Positions 26,011-35,566 of a stretch of 64,000 nt of DNA are shown in pieces. The notes beneath the pieces were generated by a model that was given only the letters and a program-made list of their open reading frames with translations, was not told the origin of the DNA and did no database searches. Source of the stretch: Desulfurobacterium atlanticum (GTDB lineage Bacteria > Aquificota > Aquificia > Desulfurobacteriales > Desulfurobacteriaceae). Made by a program: the position numbers and the translations under genes. The stretch is from NCBI RefSeq assembly GCF_900188395.1, contig NZ_FZOB01000001.1, positions 244,981 through 308,980 on the forward strand. The letters are read 5' to 3'. Every line of letters begins with the position of its first letter. Position 1 is the first letter of the stretch.

Positions 26011-27358
26011 CTAAAAACCTCCTTAAAAGGAAAATTCCTACAAGAAAACTTATAAGTAATGAACCTAAAAAGCCGTATCCATAGTAGAAAGGACCTGCGT
26101 AAATAGATAGAATAGTAAAAATTATGTTTAATAAAGCAAAACTAAAAGTTGTATATAGTGCGTAGGATTTTAAATCAAAGTAGAAATGAATAGCTATAAT
26201 CGTCATAACAACAAGCTGTAGGTATGTTCCAAGAAGCAATATGTTAAATAAAGGAAGGTAGAGGGGAGAGTAGTGGAGAAATTTAAAAATTATAAATTCC
26301 ATCAAATATATAATAATAACAGCAATTGCCTGAATTCTCAGTACCTCCTGAACAAGTGCTCTGACAGCGTTTACAAGTTCAACTCCAAGTTCATATATCC
26401 TGTCAAGAGTTTCACCTCCTCTAACTGCAGAGTAGTACCTTTCATAATACTCTGCAAATTCACTTTCAAGTTTCAGAAAGAAGATACCCATACCCGGAGA
26501 AATAGCAAGATACGCAAGAAATATAGGTATGTCATAAACTATAGAAGCTTTGAAAGGGTCTATCACTTTCTCTCCTGTAAGGGGAGAAAGCCAGAAAATA
26601 AACTTATCAGCCCATATTCCAATATTGTAGAAAAGTCCTGTGAAAGAAAGGGAAATAAATACCTTTTTCCTGTTAAGAAATTCAAATTCAACAATTTTGT
26701 CGCTGCTGTACTGGTAGAAAATATAGCCTGTAAGAAGGGAAAAAACTATCAGCAATCCTATAAAAAAGCTGAACATTAAACCTGTAAGTTCGTATTTACC
26801 AGTATATGGTGCGGTGATTATCATAGAACCAAATCCTGCTATAAATGCAAAAAGGATATATTTATAATTTTTAAAGGATGTTAAAAGAGTGTTTATCATC
26901 CACAACCCAGTCATTAGAATAAGAGATAGAATAAATAGAATTACAAACCAGGGCATTTCATAAAAAATATTTTTTAAAGATGTGAACCATGTGAAACAGA
27001 TTCCGAAAATAAAGGAGAGCAAAAGGTTAACAAAAAGAACTCCTGTAAAGTTTGGAAGAAGTTTATTTTCTTTCTTTTCAAAAAGCCTGTCAGCTATGTA
27101 TCTTGTGAAAAGTAGCTGGAATGGCCCTGATATTATCAGGCTAAAGGCGGTTATGTAGGTTACAACTATTTGATATTTTCTTACAATTTCGTGCGGAACT
27201 CCTGCTTGTTCTGCTGCAAATCCTGCAAAGATAATGCTTAAAATTGATATTATCCAGGGACCGGCACTTAAAGATGTTGAATATGTAAATGCAAGGAGTA
27301 GATTTGTAAGTTTTTTTCCTTTTAGAGTTTTTTTAAGTTCAAATGAGATTCCCGCCAT
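25976..27358 (-). CDS. pelG: PelG: polysaccharide transporter of the inner membrane
   Basis: 460 residues with about twelve hydrophobic helices and the characteristic N-terminus MAGISFELKK, found in PelG proteins. PelG is a MOP/MATE-like membrane protein that, with PelD and PelE, forms the synthase complex moving Pel across the inner membrane. Position between pelF and pelA matches the usual E-F-G order. Overlaps both neighbours. Confidence 0.88.
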   Translation of the reverse strand: MAGISFELKKTLKGKKLTNLLLAFTYSTSLSAGPWIISILSIIFAGFAAEQAGVPHEIVRKYQIVVTYITAFSLIISGPFQLLFTRYIADRLFEKKENKLLPNFTGVLFVNLLLSFIFGICFTWFTSLKNIFYEMPWFVILFILSLILMTGLWMINTLLTSFKNYKYILFAFIAGFGSMIITAPYTGKYELTGLMFSFFIGLLIVFSLLTGYIFYQYSSDKIVEFEFLNRKKVFISLSFTGLFYNIGIWADKFIFWLSPLTGEKVIDPFKASIVYDIPIFLAYLAISPGMGIFFLKLESEFAEYYERYYSAVRGGETLDRIYELGVELVNAVRALVQEVLRIQAIAVIIIYLMEFIIFKFLHYSPLYLPLFNILLLGTYLQLVVMTIIAIHFYFDLKSYALYTTFSFALLNIIFTILSIYAGPFYYGYGFLGSLLISFLVGIFLLRRFLGEIHYRTFMLI

Positions 27359-28859
27359 TTTTGAAACTCCTGTAAATTAATCTATAATTATCAATAAACT
27401 GTTCATACGTATAAAATCTTTCGACTCTTTCTATTCCTGCACGCTGGCATTTTTTCCATTCTCTTTCATCAGTAAGAAGTTTTATGTAAGCTTTGGCAAG
27501 CTGAGATGGGTTTGCAACCTGGCACACCTCTCCTGCTTTCCCGATTTTTATATCCTCTTCATTTAATCCGCCGTAGATGAGCTGTCTGCATGAACCTACA
27601 TCAGTTGTAACAGCAGGAACTCCGGCAGCAAATGATTCAAGGACAACAAGCGGCATTCCCTCGCTTATTGAGGTTAGAGTTGTAAGGCCGATTTGTGGAA
27701 AAATTTCTTTTAAGTTTTGAAAACCTAAAAATTTTATGTTATTACGAAGCTCAAGAACTTTTGTAAGCTTTTTGCATTCTTCAAAATAGATGGGATCTTC
27801 TTCAGTGGGTCCTATAATCCATCCTTCAGTTTCCGGGAAATGGTTTACAACTATCCTTATTGCTTTAATAAAAGTTTTTATATCTTTGATAGGGACAACT
27901 CTCCCTATTAAACCTATAACTCTCGGAATTTTCTTTGCTCTTTTTCTTCTTGATTTTAAGAAATTTTCAACTTTTACACCGTTTGGTATAACCCTGGTCT
28001 TTTCAGGTGGAGCTCCAAGTTTTATTTGAAGCTTTCTTGCATCTTCAAAAAGAGAGATGATTAAATCACTTGCGTCATAGGAGAATTTTCCTATTCCTGC
28101 AAAAAAGTTTATCCACATTTTTTTGAGGTAGTCTATATCGTCAACCTCTTTCTGAAAGAAGAAGGAGCGGTCTTTTATCCAGTCAGCGTTTACTATGTCT
28201 ATTTTCCGCTCTTTTGTATAGATACCGTGTTCTGTAAGAATAAAAGGTGTTTTCCTTTCTTCTTTTAAAAGAGATGAGAGAAAACCGGCATAACCTGTTG
28301 ATGGACTGTGAACAATGGAGGTATCAGGTATATCTTTCATAATCTTACTGACTCTCCAGATAGGGTCATGGATATTCCTTACTGTCCAGAAATAGTCAAC
28401 GAAAGGTGAATCAACAGCATATTCAAAGTAACTTTCGGCTATAAAATCCCAGGCTTCTTTGCTGTATAAAAACTCCTCTTCCCTTATTTCTGTCAGATAG
28501 AAAGACCTTTTCTGGAGGATTTCCAGAAACAGTTTACCTTTTTCTCCTCTAAACCACCTGTGAATCTCTTTTATTCTTTCAAACTTTTCCTTTCCTGCTC
28601 TGATAATTTTAGGTGGTGGTTTTTCTTTATCACTGAAAATGAAATTAACAGAAAGATAAGTTAAATTCTCAGGAAGTTTATATTTAATTTCTCCGTAATC
28701 CTCTTCTCTACTTCCAAGAAAGACAACACCAAAATTAAACTCTTCAAGTCCTGAAATAAGGCTGTGAATCCAGGAGCTGACTCCTCCCTTAACATAGGGA
28801 TATGTTCCCTCGGCTATAATTGCAACATCAACAGGTTTGCCTTTATTCACCTTTATCAT
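27339..28859 (-). CDS. pelF: PelF: cytoplasmic Pel glycosyltransferase
   Basis: 506 residues, GT4-type. Near the N-terminus AIIAEGTYPYVKGGVSSWIHSLI is the acceptor-side glycine loop typical of PelF; the donor half carries GLIGRVVPIKDIKTFIKAI and the E-x7-E motif in EGMPLVVLESFAAGVP. PelF polymerises UDP-GalNAc/GalN-type sugars into Pel. No membrane segment. Start overlaps the pelE stop by four bases. Confidence 0.88.
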   Translation of the reverse strand: MIKVNKGKPVDVAIIAEGTYPYVKGGVSSWIHSLISGLEEFNFGVVFLGSREEDYGEIKYKLPENLTYLSVNFIFSDKEKPPPKIIRAGKEKFERIKEIHRWFRGEKGKLFLEILQKRSFYLTEIREEEFLYSKEAWDFIAESYFEYAVDSPFVDYFWTVRNIHDPIWRVSKIMKDIPDTSIVHSPSTGYAGFLSSLLKEERKTPFILTEHGIYTKERKIDIVNADWIKDRSFFFQKEVDDIDYLKKMWINFFAGIGKFSYDASDLIISLFEDARKLQIKLGAPPEKTRVIPNGVKVENFLKSRRKRAKKIPRVIGLIGRVVPIKDIKTFIKAIRIVVNHFPETEGWIIGPTEEDPIYFEECKKLTKVLELRNNIKFLGFQNLKEIFPQIGLTTLTSISEGMPLVVLESFAAGVPAVTTDVGSCRQLIYGGLNEEDIKIGKAGEVCQVANPSQLAKAYIKLLTDEREWKKCQRAGIERVERFYTYEQFIDNYRLIYRSFKNGGNLI

Positions 28860-29797
28860 TGAGTATCACCTGACCAGAATTTTTTCATGAAACAGACATC
28901 AGGTTGTAAAGGTAACTCAACAATGGAAAACAGTTTTTTAACCTTGGAAAAATTCTTTTTCTTAAAGTAAATTTCAGCAAGATAAGGAGCTACTTTAGAT
29001 TTTAGGTTTTTACTGCCTTTTCTGAAAGCTTCTTCAAGAAACTTTTCAGCAAGTTCCATTTGAGATTTTTTAAGGTAGATTTTTCCTGCAAGAAAGCAGA
29101 TTTCGGGATTATCAGTAATTTCAAGAGCTTTTTCTATATAAAATTCTGTTTCTTTTAAAACAAAATTTTCAAGTTCTTTATCAATTATACCAAGGTAGTA
29201 CATATCCCAGTATAAGTTTGCAAGTTCATAATAGATATCTCCTTTTTCCTCTTCAGTTTTGACTTTCTCAAGTTTTTGTTTTAACATTTCAATCTTTTCG
29301 TTTATTTCGTTTTCATATTTTGAAATAACGGCAAAAGCATAAAGTCGAACTTCATCATTTGTAGAAGCAAAAGCCTTTTTCATAGCTTTGACTGTTAGAG
29401 GATGGATAAATTTACTTATTACGAGCATAAAATTTTCATTTGTTAATTTTTTCTGCTTCACAAATTGAATTAGGGCAGCTTCACCAAATTTTCTTGGTTT
29501 TGCTTTAATTTTTTCCATAGTAATATCTTTTATGGGAAGCTCTGAGTAGTTGGGGAGGCTGATACCTTTTTTAGGGAAAAGAATTAGAAAGTAGAAGGGA
29601 ATAATAAAATATCCTCCTACTGGAATAAGGAATATTAATACAAACAGGATAAATATATTTTTCAGAACTTCAAAAGAGTTTTTTCTTTCAATTTTCTTAA
29701 GAAGAAGTATAACAGTGAATATAGCTAAAATAAGAGAAATAAGAGTATGAATAAGAAGCAGGAAAAATAAATTTAAGCTATTCATTTTCAACCTCAA
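28856..29797 (-). CDS. pelE: PelE-like membrane/TPR protein
   Basis: 313 residues: two N-terminal membrane helices (about 8-30 and 43-75), then TPR-like helical repeats such as ENFVLKETEFYIEKALEITDNPEI and ICFLAGKIYLKKSQMELAEKFLEEAFRKG. Same plan and position as PelE, a partner of PelD and PelG in the synthase complex. Sequence conservation of PelE is low, so the call leans on operon position. Confidence 0.72.
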   Translation of the reverse strand: MRLKMNSLNLFFLLLIHTLISLILAIFTVILLLKKIERKNSFEVLKNIFILFVLIFLIPVGGYFIIPFYFLILFPKKGISLPNYSELPIKDITMEKIKAKPRKFGEAALIQFVKQKKLTNENFMLVISKFIHPLTVKAMKKAFASTNDEVRLYAFAVISKYENEINEKIEMLKQKLEKVKTEEEKGDIYYELANLYWDMYYLGIIDKELENFVLKETEFYIEKALEITDNPEICFLAGKIYLKKSQMELAEKFLEEAFRKGSKNLKSKVAPYLAEIYFKKKNFSKVKKLFSIVELPLQPDVCFMKKFWSGDTQ

Positions 29798-31031
29798 ACT
29801 TTTTTAGATGTTCCACTATATAATTGTCAATCTTTAAAAGCTTAACTTCCAGGTTTTGAAAGGCTTTTTCTCCTATATATCTATCTATCTCTTTTTTGAC
29901 TCTGTTTACAAATCCTTCTGCTGAAGGCAGAGGGGAAAGTGGCAGGAGAACAAAAAGAAAATATTTATTAGTATTTTTCTCTTTTTTAAAGAAAGCAACA
30001 TCTATTCCTCTGATTCTTCTATGGATAAAGTCTACAAGGTCTGAGAATTCCCTATCTATTTTAAAAACTACAATGTAGCTATCTATACCAAATTTTATAT
30101 TCATCTTTCTGAGGGTTTCTATTTCAGCAGCAAATTCAAGGGGAAGGTAAGGAATCTCTTCTATAACTTTTGTGGCAGATTCACTCTTTTTAAGCTCTGC
30201 GAAGAACCATATGAGTGCAACGTTTATGGAAAGGATGTTGTCTGCGTTTAAGTATCTAAAAGGAATTTTCCTTACAGCAAAAAGAGCAACTATTTCATCT
30301 TCATTTCTGTTATCAAATATTGGAATAATAGCAAGGTATTTTGTGTTTTCACTTTTTGAAGATATAAAAACTGTTTTTCCAGATTCCAGTGCTTCTTTTA
30401 CAAGGGGATCTTCAGTATCAAGTTCAGCAGAAGTTCCTATGTAACCAACTTCTTTAAACCAATTTTTCTCTTTTAGGTAAAGATTTCCTTCTTCTACATT
30501 AAAGGCTTCATTTATGAGATTCATTAATTTGTTAGAAGCAGTGCGTTTATCTTTTACTATTTCGTTTCTTATCTGTTCAAGGACGCTTCTTATACTTACA
30601 GGCTTAATAAGGTAATGTCTTTCAAGCTGATCGTGGGAGAGTTTAAGAAGTATAAAATCGTTTATCTGTTTTCTTAATTTATCTTTAAAATAGATGTTTT
30701 CCTCTTCAGCAAGCTGTATTTTCTTTTTCCAGTAGAAGAAGAATTCTCCGGCTATTAAAACAAGAAGCAGGTCCCATAAAAGGAAGTTGACAGGGAAAAT
30801 GTGATAAAGAAAATAAAATGCCGGAATAGATGCGGCAATAAATATCAATCCACCTAAAAGGCCGTAGAAGAGTGTTAAGGATAGGGAGAGAATCACAAAA
30901 GGATTAACAGAGCTGTGTATGAATAGGGGATCTTTACTGCTTGTGTAGAATCCTATTCCTGCAAGAATTACGGCAAAAACAATCGCTTCAGCTATAACAA
31001 ATTTGACCGCAATGTCTCTATTGCCGGCCAT
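29778..31031 (-). CDS. pelD: PelD-like c-di-GMP receptor
   Basis: 417 residues: four membrane helices (about 12-100), a coiled linker, a GAF domain (about 160-290) and a degenerate GGDEF domain (about 315-417) lacking GGDEF residues. RRIRGIDVAFF contains an R-x-x-D (RGID) in the position of the inhibitory site through which PelD binds c-di-GMP, with further basic residues nearby (KIDREF). Pel synthesis here is therefore likely activated by c-di-GMP, as in Pseudomonas. Overlaps pelC and pelE. Confidence 0.8.
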   Translation of the reverse strand: MAGNRDIAVKFVIAEAIVFAVILAGIGFYTSSKDPLFIHSSVNPFVILSLSLTLFYGLLGGLIFIAASIPAFYFLYHIFPVNFLLWDLLLVLIAGEFFFYWKKKIQLAEEENIYFKDKLRKQINDFILLKLSHDQLERHYLIKPVSIRSVLEQIRNEIVKDKRTASNKLMNLINEAFNVEEGNLYLKEKNWFKEVGYIGTSAELDTEDPLVKEALESGKTVFISSKSENTKYLAIIPIFDNRNEDEIVALFAVRKIPFRYLNADNILSINVALIWFFAELKKSESATKVIEEIPYLPLEFAAEIETLRKMNIKFGIDSYIVVFKIDREFSDLVDFIHRRIRGIDVAFFKKEKNTNKYFLFVLLPLSPLPSAEGFVNRVKKEIDRYIGEKAFQNLEVKLLKIDNYIVEHLKKFEVENE

Positions 31032-31525
31032 TATTTAACTTCCCCGTTAAGTAATTCCTGATATAAAGTACTGATGGATTTATGTCCCCATGAAGAACTG
31101 GAAAGAGTTATTGTTGATAAAGTACTGTTGGTTGAGGGATTCTCAATGTATATGGTAACACTTACTGCAGGTTCACCATCGATTCCGGTTTTATACCGCC
31201 ATTCGTTTACATATCCTCCAACTATGCAAGTGTAACCTTTCTCTTTTAAAGATTTTTTAAGTTCTTTTATCTCTTTTACGGAAAGATCTTCATCTTTTAT
31301 TTCAAAAAAGTTTTTCACTCTATAACCTTTAGATTTTAAAACCCCAAAAGTTATAGATGCAGCACTTTCACCTGCAAGAGGAGTTTCGGAATAATTAACA
31401 AATGGGATAACTGCACATATTTTGTTTTCAGGAAAAATTACAGGAGTTTTGTTTACCTGGGTTGCACAGCCTGATACCAATCCTATTAATGATATTAGAA
31501 ATCCGATGTTTAACTTTTTTTTCAT
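31031..31525 (-). CDS. pelC: PelC-like outer-membrane lipoprotein
   Basis: 164 residues. Lipoprotein signal with lipobox in IGLVSGCATQ (Cys20). The mature part has PVIFPENKICAVIPFVNYSETPLAGESA, resembling the PelC core that forms a twelve-membered ring under PelB. First gene of the operon; a good RBS (GGAGG) precedes the ATG and a promoter-like sequence lies upstream. Confidence 0.75.
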   Translation of the reverse strand: MKKKLNIGFLISLIGLVSGCATQVNKTPVIFPENKICAVIPFVNYSETPLAGESAASITFGVLKSKGYRVKNFFEIKDEDLSVKEIKELKKSLKEKGYTCIVGGYVNEWRYKTGIDGEPAVSVTIYIENPSTNSTLSTITLSSSSWGHKSISTLYQELLNGEVK

Positions 31526-31575
31526 TATACCTCCTTTTATATATTCTTTTACTTTGTTTAATGGATGAATCTGAT

Positions 31576-31602
31576 TTTATATTATAGATAAAAATAAGTC
31601 AA
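31576..31602 (-). promoter_or_regulatory. candidate promoter of the pel operon
   Basis: Minus-strand TTGACT (31602-31597) with TATAAA (31581-31576) at 15 bases, or an overlapping TATAAT (31586-31581) at only 10. The region between ruvB and pelC is very AT-rich and is the only gap in more than 16 kb of minus-strand genes. Confidence 0.4.
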
Positions 31603-31638
31603 ATTTGATTTAAATTTCCAAGCAAAATCTAATTTTAG

Positions 31639-32604
31639 TTAAAAAAGTTCGGAATTTAAGCTTTTCCCTATCGCTTTTAGTCCAAGATTTGTGATTTTTC
31701 TTCCCCTTGAAGTTCTTATTATAAATCCCATTTTAACAAGGAAGGGTTCATGAACGTTTTCTATTGTATCTTTATCTTCGTTTAGTGCTAAAGAAAGGGC
31801 GTTTAAACCTACAGGTCCCCCTTTAAAAACTTCATAAATAACCTGTAAAATTTTTCTGTCCATTGAATCAAGGCCGTTTTCATCTATACCAAGCTCTTTT
31901 AAAATGTGAAGGGATTTTTCACGGTCAACCACTTCCCAGTTGTGAACAACAGCAAAGTCTCTTACTCTTTTTAGAAGTTGATTCAAGATTCTCGGCGTTC
32001 CGCGGGAACATTTTGCAATTTCAAAAAGGGCTTCTTCGGTGAGTTTTATGTTTAATTTTATTGTATTTTTTCTGGCAATTTCTATAAGTTCTTCTACACT
32101 GTAAAGCTCAAGGCGACAGATTATCCCAAATCTTGACCTGAAAGGAGAGGAAAGGAGATTCAACCGGGTTGTTGCACCTATTAGTGTGAATTTTGGAAGA
32201 TTTATACTGAAGTTTCGTGCCCTTAATCCTCCCCCTGAAACAATATCTATCCTGAAGTCTTCCATTGCAGAGTAGATGGTCTCTTCTATCTGTTTTGATA
32301 GTCTGTGAATTTCATCAACAAAGAGTATATCTCCTTCCTGTAAAGAGTTTATTAAGGCTACAAGGTCTCCCTTTTTTTCTATCATTGGCGCTGAAACAAT
32401 TTTAATGTTTTTTTCCATTTCATTTGCGATAATTGTTGCAAGTGTTGTTTTTCCTGTTCCAGGAGGTCCATAGAAAAGTATATGGTCAAGAGTTGCCTGC
32501 CTTTTTTTAGCTGAACTAAGGGCAATTTCAAGAATTTTCTTTACCTTTTCCTGTCCTGTAAAATCTTTGAGATATAAAGGTCTTAATGCTGACCTATTTT
32601 CCAA
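31639..32604 (-). CDS. ruvB: Holliday junction DNA helicase RuvB
   Basis: AAA+ motor of branch migration. LYLKDFTGQEKVK, Walker A GPPGTGKTTLA, Walker B ILFVDEIHRL, sensor motif LIGATTR, arginine-finger region PFRSRFG, and the C-terminal winged-helix domain with RTSRGRKITNLGLKAI. 321 residues, normal. Start is TTG 32604, placed five bases after AGGAGG inside the ruvA 3' end. Last gene of the mazG-usp-mtnA-ruvA-ruvB operon. Confidence 0.96.
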   Translation of the reverse strand: MENRSALRPLYLKDFTGQEKVKKILEIALSSAKKRQATLDHILFYGPPGTGKTTLATIIANEMEKNIKIVSAPMIEKKGDLVALINSLQEGDILFVDEIHRLSKQIEETIYSAMEDFRIDIVSGGGLRARNFSINLPKFTLIGATTRLNLLSSPFRSRFGIICRLELYSVEELIEIARKNTIKLNIKLTEEALFEIAKCSRGTPRILNQLLKRVRDFAVVHNWEVVDREKSLHILKELGIDENGLDSMDRKILQVIYEVFKGGPVGLNALSLALNEDKDTIENVHEPFLVKMGFIIRTSRGRKITNLGLKAIGKSLNSELF

Positions 32605-33163
32605 ATTTTCCTCCTGAAAGGAGAGAAGTTGCTTCCTTTATAATTTCTTCAACAGTTTTGTTTTCTGTATCAATCTCTTTTACGACTTTGATTACTTCTC
32701 TTCGTGGATAACCGAGATTTTCCAGCAGGTCTATAATTTCGGCAGTTTCTTCTTTTTCTTCTCTTTTAAATTTTTCTGACAGTTCAAATATGAGCCTTTC
32801 AGAAAGTTTCTTTCCAAGACCGGGAACAAGGGAAAGAGTTTTTGCATCTTTTCTTGTAACTATTTCTTCAAGCTCTTCAATTGTAAAGTGGGAAAGAATG
32901 TTAAGTGCCGTTCTTGAGCCTATTTTGGGAACTTTTGTAAGAATTTCAAAGAGTTCTCTTTCATTCTGAGTTTTAAATCCGTAAACGGTAGGAGTCCCTT
33001 CCTGAGGAAAAACAACTTTTGTAAACAGAAAAATTTTATCTCCTATCTTTGTTTCGGTTATTAAGTTAAGTGGAACGAGGATTTTAATCCCCATTCCACT
33101 GCACTTTACTGCTATTCCGTCAGAGTATTTAAAAGCGATCTCACCTTCTATAAAATCAAGCAT
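32594..33163 (-). CDS. ruvA: Holliday junction binding protein RuvA
   Basis: 189 residues from the ATG that overlaps the mtnA stop by one base (TGATG). OB-fold N-terminus MLDFIEGEIAFK, helix-hairpin-helix pair LTKVPKIGSRTALNIL and LSLVPGLGKKLSERLIFEL, and a C-terminal domain (about 140-189) that contacts RuvB. All expected parts are present. Coupling with ruvB by overlap is typical. Confidence 0.94.
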   Translation of the reverse strand: MLDFIEGEIAFKYSDGIAVKCSGMGIKILVPLNLITETKIGDKIFLFTKVVFPQEGTPTVYGFKTQNERELFEILTKVPKIGSRTALNILSHFTIEELEEIVTRKDAKTLSLVPGLGKKLSERLIFELSEKFKREEKEETAEIIDLLENLGYPRREVIKVVKEIDTENKTVEEIIKEATSLLSGGKFGK

Positions 33164-34227
33164 CAATCTTCTATCTCAAAGAATTTTTTAATTTTGTTTT
33201 CATTTGGTGAGAGTATTACTCCCCTTTCTGTAATTATTCCCGAGATATTTTCATGAGGAGTAACATCAAATGCAGGATTTTTAACTTTTGCATGTTCTGG
33301 AGCAATTCTACAGTCCGAACAGTGGCAGTAAACAATTTCGTCAGGTGATCTGTCTTCAATAGGAATCTCTGTTCCTGTTTTAATGGAGAAGTCAAAAGTT
33401 GATGATGGAGCGGCTATATAGAAAGGAATACCGTGCTCTTTGGCAAGAACAGATAAAGTGTATGTGCCTATCTTGTTTGCAGTATCTCCGTTTAAGGCGA
33501 TTCTGTCAGCACCAACTATTATGCAACTTATCTCTCCAAGTGCCATGAACCATCCTGCCATGTTGTCTGTAATAAGATAGTAGGGGATTCCTTCCTGTTC
33601 AAGTTCCCATGCTGTTAGCCTTGCTCCCTGAAGGTAGGGTCTTGTTTCATCAACATATACTACTATATCCTTTTCAAGCTGATATGCAGCCCTTATAACT
33701 CCAAGAGCGGTTCCAAATCCGGCTGTTGCAAGAGCACCTGTGTTGCAGTGGGTGAGGATTGTTTCTTTATTTCCAAGAAGTTCTGCACCATACATCCCTA
33801 TCTTTTTATTTCTATCTATATCCTGCATCTCTATGTTTTTTGCTTCAGTTTCAAGGGCAAGAAGTATATCTTCCATATTTGTTCCTGCATCTATAATACT
33901 TTTCATTCTTTTTAAAGCCCAGAACAGGTTAACAGCCGTAGGTCTTGTTGTGGCAAGCCTGTTTATCACAAGCTCCGCGAGCATTTTAAATTCATTTATG
34001 TCTTTTGCCCTTTGAGCAAGTTCTTTTGCTCCAAGAGTTACTCCGTAAGCTGCCGTTACACCTATTGCAGGTGCGCCACGTATCACCATATCTTCTATGG
34101 CTTTTGCAACATCTTCATAGCTTTTGCAGGTTATCCACTCCTCTTTATGGGGAAGTTTTCTCTGGTCAAGGAGTAAAAGAGCATCTCCTTCCCACTTTAA
34201 AGGACGAATATCTCTTATCTGTCTCAT
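33163..34227 (-). CDS. mtnA: methylthioribose-1-phosphate isomerase MtnA
   Basis: Methionine salvage enzyme converting methylthioribose-1-phosphate to the ribulose form; belongs to the eIF2B-alpha-like fold. VIRGAPAIGVTAAYG, LTHCNTGALAT with the catalytic Cys, and GADRIALNGDTANKIGTY with the catalytic Asp are diagnostic. 354 residues. Starts on the usp stop (ATGA). No other methionine-salvage gene is adjacent, so a role in 5'-deoxyadenosine disposal after radical SAM reactions is also possible. Confidence 0.93.
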   Translation of the reverse strand: MRQIRDIRPLKWEGDALLLLDQRKLPHKEEWITCKSYEDVAKAIEDMVIRGAPAIGVTAAYGVTLGAKELAQRAKDINEFKMLAELVINRLATTRPTAVNLFWALKRMKSIIDAGTNMEDILLALETEAKNIEMQDIDRNKKIGMYGAELLGNKETILTHCNTGALATAGFGTALGVIRAAYQLEKDIVVYVDETRPYLQGARLTAWELEQEGIPYYLITDNMAGWFMALGEISCIIVGADRIALNGDTANKIGTYTLSVLAKEHGIPFYIAAPSSTFDFSIKTGTEIPIEDRSPDEIVYCHCSDCRIAPEHAKVKNPAFDVTPHENISGIITERGVILSPNENKIKKFFEIED

Positions 34228-34706
34228 TTATGCTCCTCCTTTTTTACTACAAGGACAGGACATTTAGCGTTTCTTATTACAGCTTTTGTTGTGCCTCCCA
34301 TTTCAAGTATCCGTTCAAGAAGCCCTTTTCCGTGATAACCTATTACTATCACATTAACTTTTTTCTCCTCTGCCGTTTTAACTATTTCTTCCTTGGGGTC
34401 TCCAACGGTCATTATAGTTTCAACTTCAAAACCTGCTTTTTCAAGTTCGTGTTTTACCTGCTGGAGCTGTTCCTGATGTCTGTCAAGTATCGCTTTTTCT
34501 ATCTCGGGTATGTGAGCGTAGATTGCTGCAACGTCAAGGGCAAACGGGTCATCAAATTGTGGAAGACTGAATTCAAGAGGGTGGATTACATGAAGAACAA
34601 CAACTTTTTTGGCATTTGCCTCTTTCAACTTTAAAACATACTCCTTTGCTACATTTGCAAGGTCTGAAAAGTCTGTAGGGTAAAGCACTGTGTTAAATAT
34701 TGACAT
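34224..34706 (-). CDS. universal stress protein (UspA family)
   Basis: 160 residues from the ATG at 34706 (MSIFNTVLYPTDFSDLAN); a longer frame exists upstream but this ATG has a GGAGGAGAGG ribosome-binding site directly before it. The ATP-binding loop VIGYHGKGLLERILEMGGTT fits the G-x2-G-x9-G-S/T pattern, so an ATP-binding Usp. Overlaps mazG by 14 bases and mtnA by four. Confidence 0.85.
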   Translation of the reverse strand: MSIFNTVLYPTDFSDLANVAKEYVLKLKEANAKKVVVLHVIHPLEFSLPQFDDPFALDVAAIYAHIPEIEKAILDRHQEQLQQVKHELEKAGFEVETIMTVGDPKEEIVKTAEEKKVNVIVIGYHGKGLLERILEMGGTTKAVIRNAKCPVLVVKKEEHK

Positions 34707-35478
34707 CCCTCTCCTCCTTTTTAACTGATTCCCAGAGTTTATCCATCTCTTCAAGGTTCATCTTTTCAAGAGAACTGCCTTCTATTTTAGCTTTTCTTTC
34801 CATCTCTTTAAATCTCTTTACAAATTTTTGGTTTGTTCTGTGAAGAGCTATTGCCGGATCAACATTTAAAAATCTTGATAGATTTACTATTGCAAACAGA
34901 AGGTCTCCCAGCTCCTCTTCAATTTTTTCCCTGTTTTCACTCTTTACAGCTTCTTTAAGTTCGTTCCATTCCTCTTCAACCTTCTCCATAACCTGTTCTT
35001 TCCTCTTCCAATCAAATCCGACCTTTGCAGCTTTCTTCTGAAGTTTTAATGCTCTTTCTATTGGAGGCATGGATTTTGGGACACCGTCAAGAATTGAATC
35101 TCCATGTTTTCCTTCAGCTTTTTTAAATTCATCCCAATTTTTTAAAACATCTTCAGAAGAATTTATATCTTTCCGTTCTCCAAATACATGGGGATGCCTG
35201 AATATAAGTTTTCTACAAATTTCATCAACCACTTCATCTATAGTAAACTTACTGTGTTCTTTTGCTATCTGTGAGTGAAAAACAACCTGCAACAAAATAT
35301 CACCAAGTTCCTCTTTCATATTTTTAAAGTCTTTGCTTTTAACGGAATCTATGAATTCATAAGTTTCTTCAAGTAAATATGGTAAAAGAGATTCGTGAGT
35401 TTGCTCTCTATCCCAGGGACATCCATCATCAGACCTTAGCTTTTCCATGATTTTGACTAAATCTTCAAAAGTGTACAT
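34693..35478 (-). CDS. mazG: nucleoside triphosphate pyrophosphohydrolase MazG
   Basis: 261 residues with two MazG domains. The first has LRSDDGCPWDREQTHESL and the EExxE-type metal site in EELGDILLQVVFHSQIA; the second has EEELGDLLFAIVNLSRFL. Hydrolyses (d)NTPs to monophosphates, sanitising the pool and lowering alarmone. First gene of the operon; RBS AGGAGG at 35484-35489. Confidence 0.93.
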   Translation of the reverse strand: MYTFEDLVKIMEKLRSDDGCPWDREQTHESLLPYLLEETYEFIDSVKSKDFKNMKEELGDILLQVVFHSQIAKEHSKFTIDEVVDEICRKLIFRHPHVFGERKDINSSEDVLKNWDEFKKAEGKHGDSILDGVPKSMPPIERALKLQKKAAKVGFDWKRKEQVMEKVEEEWNELKEAVKSENREKIEEELGDLLFAIVNLSRFLNVDPAIALHRTNQKFVKRFKEMERKAKIEGSSLEKMNLEEMDKLWESVKKEERDVNI

Positions 35479-35500
35479 ATTTTTCCTCCTTGCTTTTCTA

Positions 35501-35535
35501 ATTATAGCAGGCTGCAGGGTTTAGATGCTAAAATT
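35501..35535. promoter_or_regulatory. divergent promoter region mazG / pdxJ
   Basis: On the minus strand TGCTATAAT (35509-35501) is an extended -10 for mazG; on the plus strand TGCTAAAAT (starting 35526) is an extended -10 for pdxJ. No convincing -35 elements, as often with extended -10 promoters. The two lie back to back in an 88-base gap. Confidence 0.35.
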
Positions 35536-35566
35536 ATAGTTAGCACCGTTTTTTCTGGAGGTTAAG

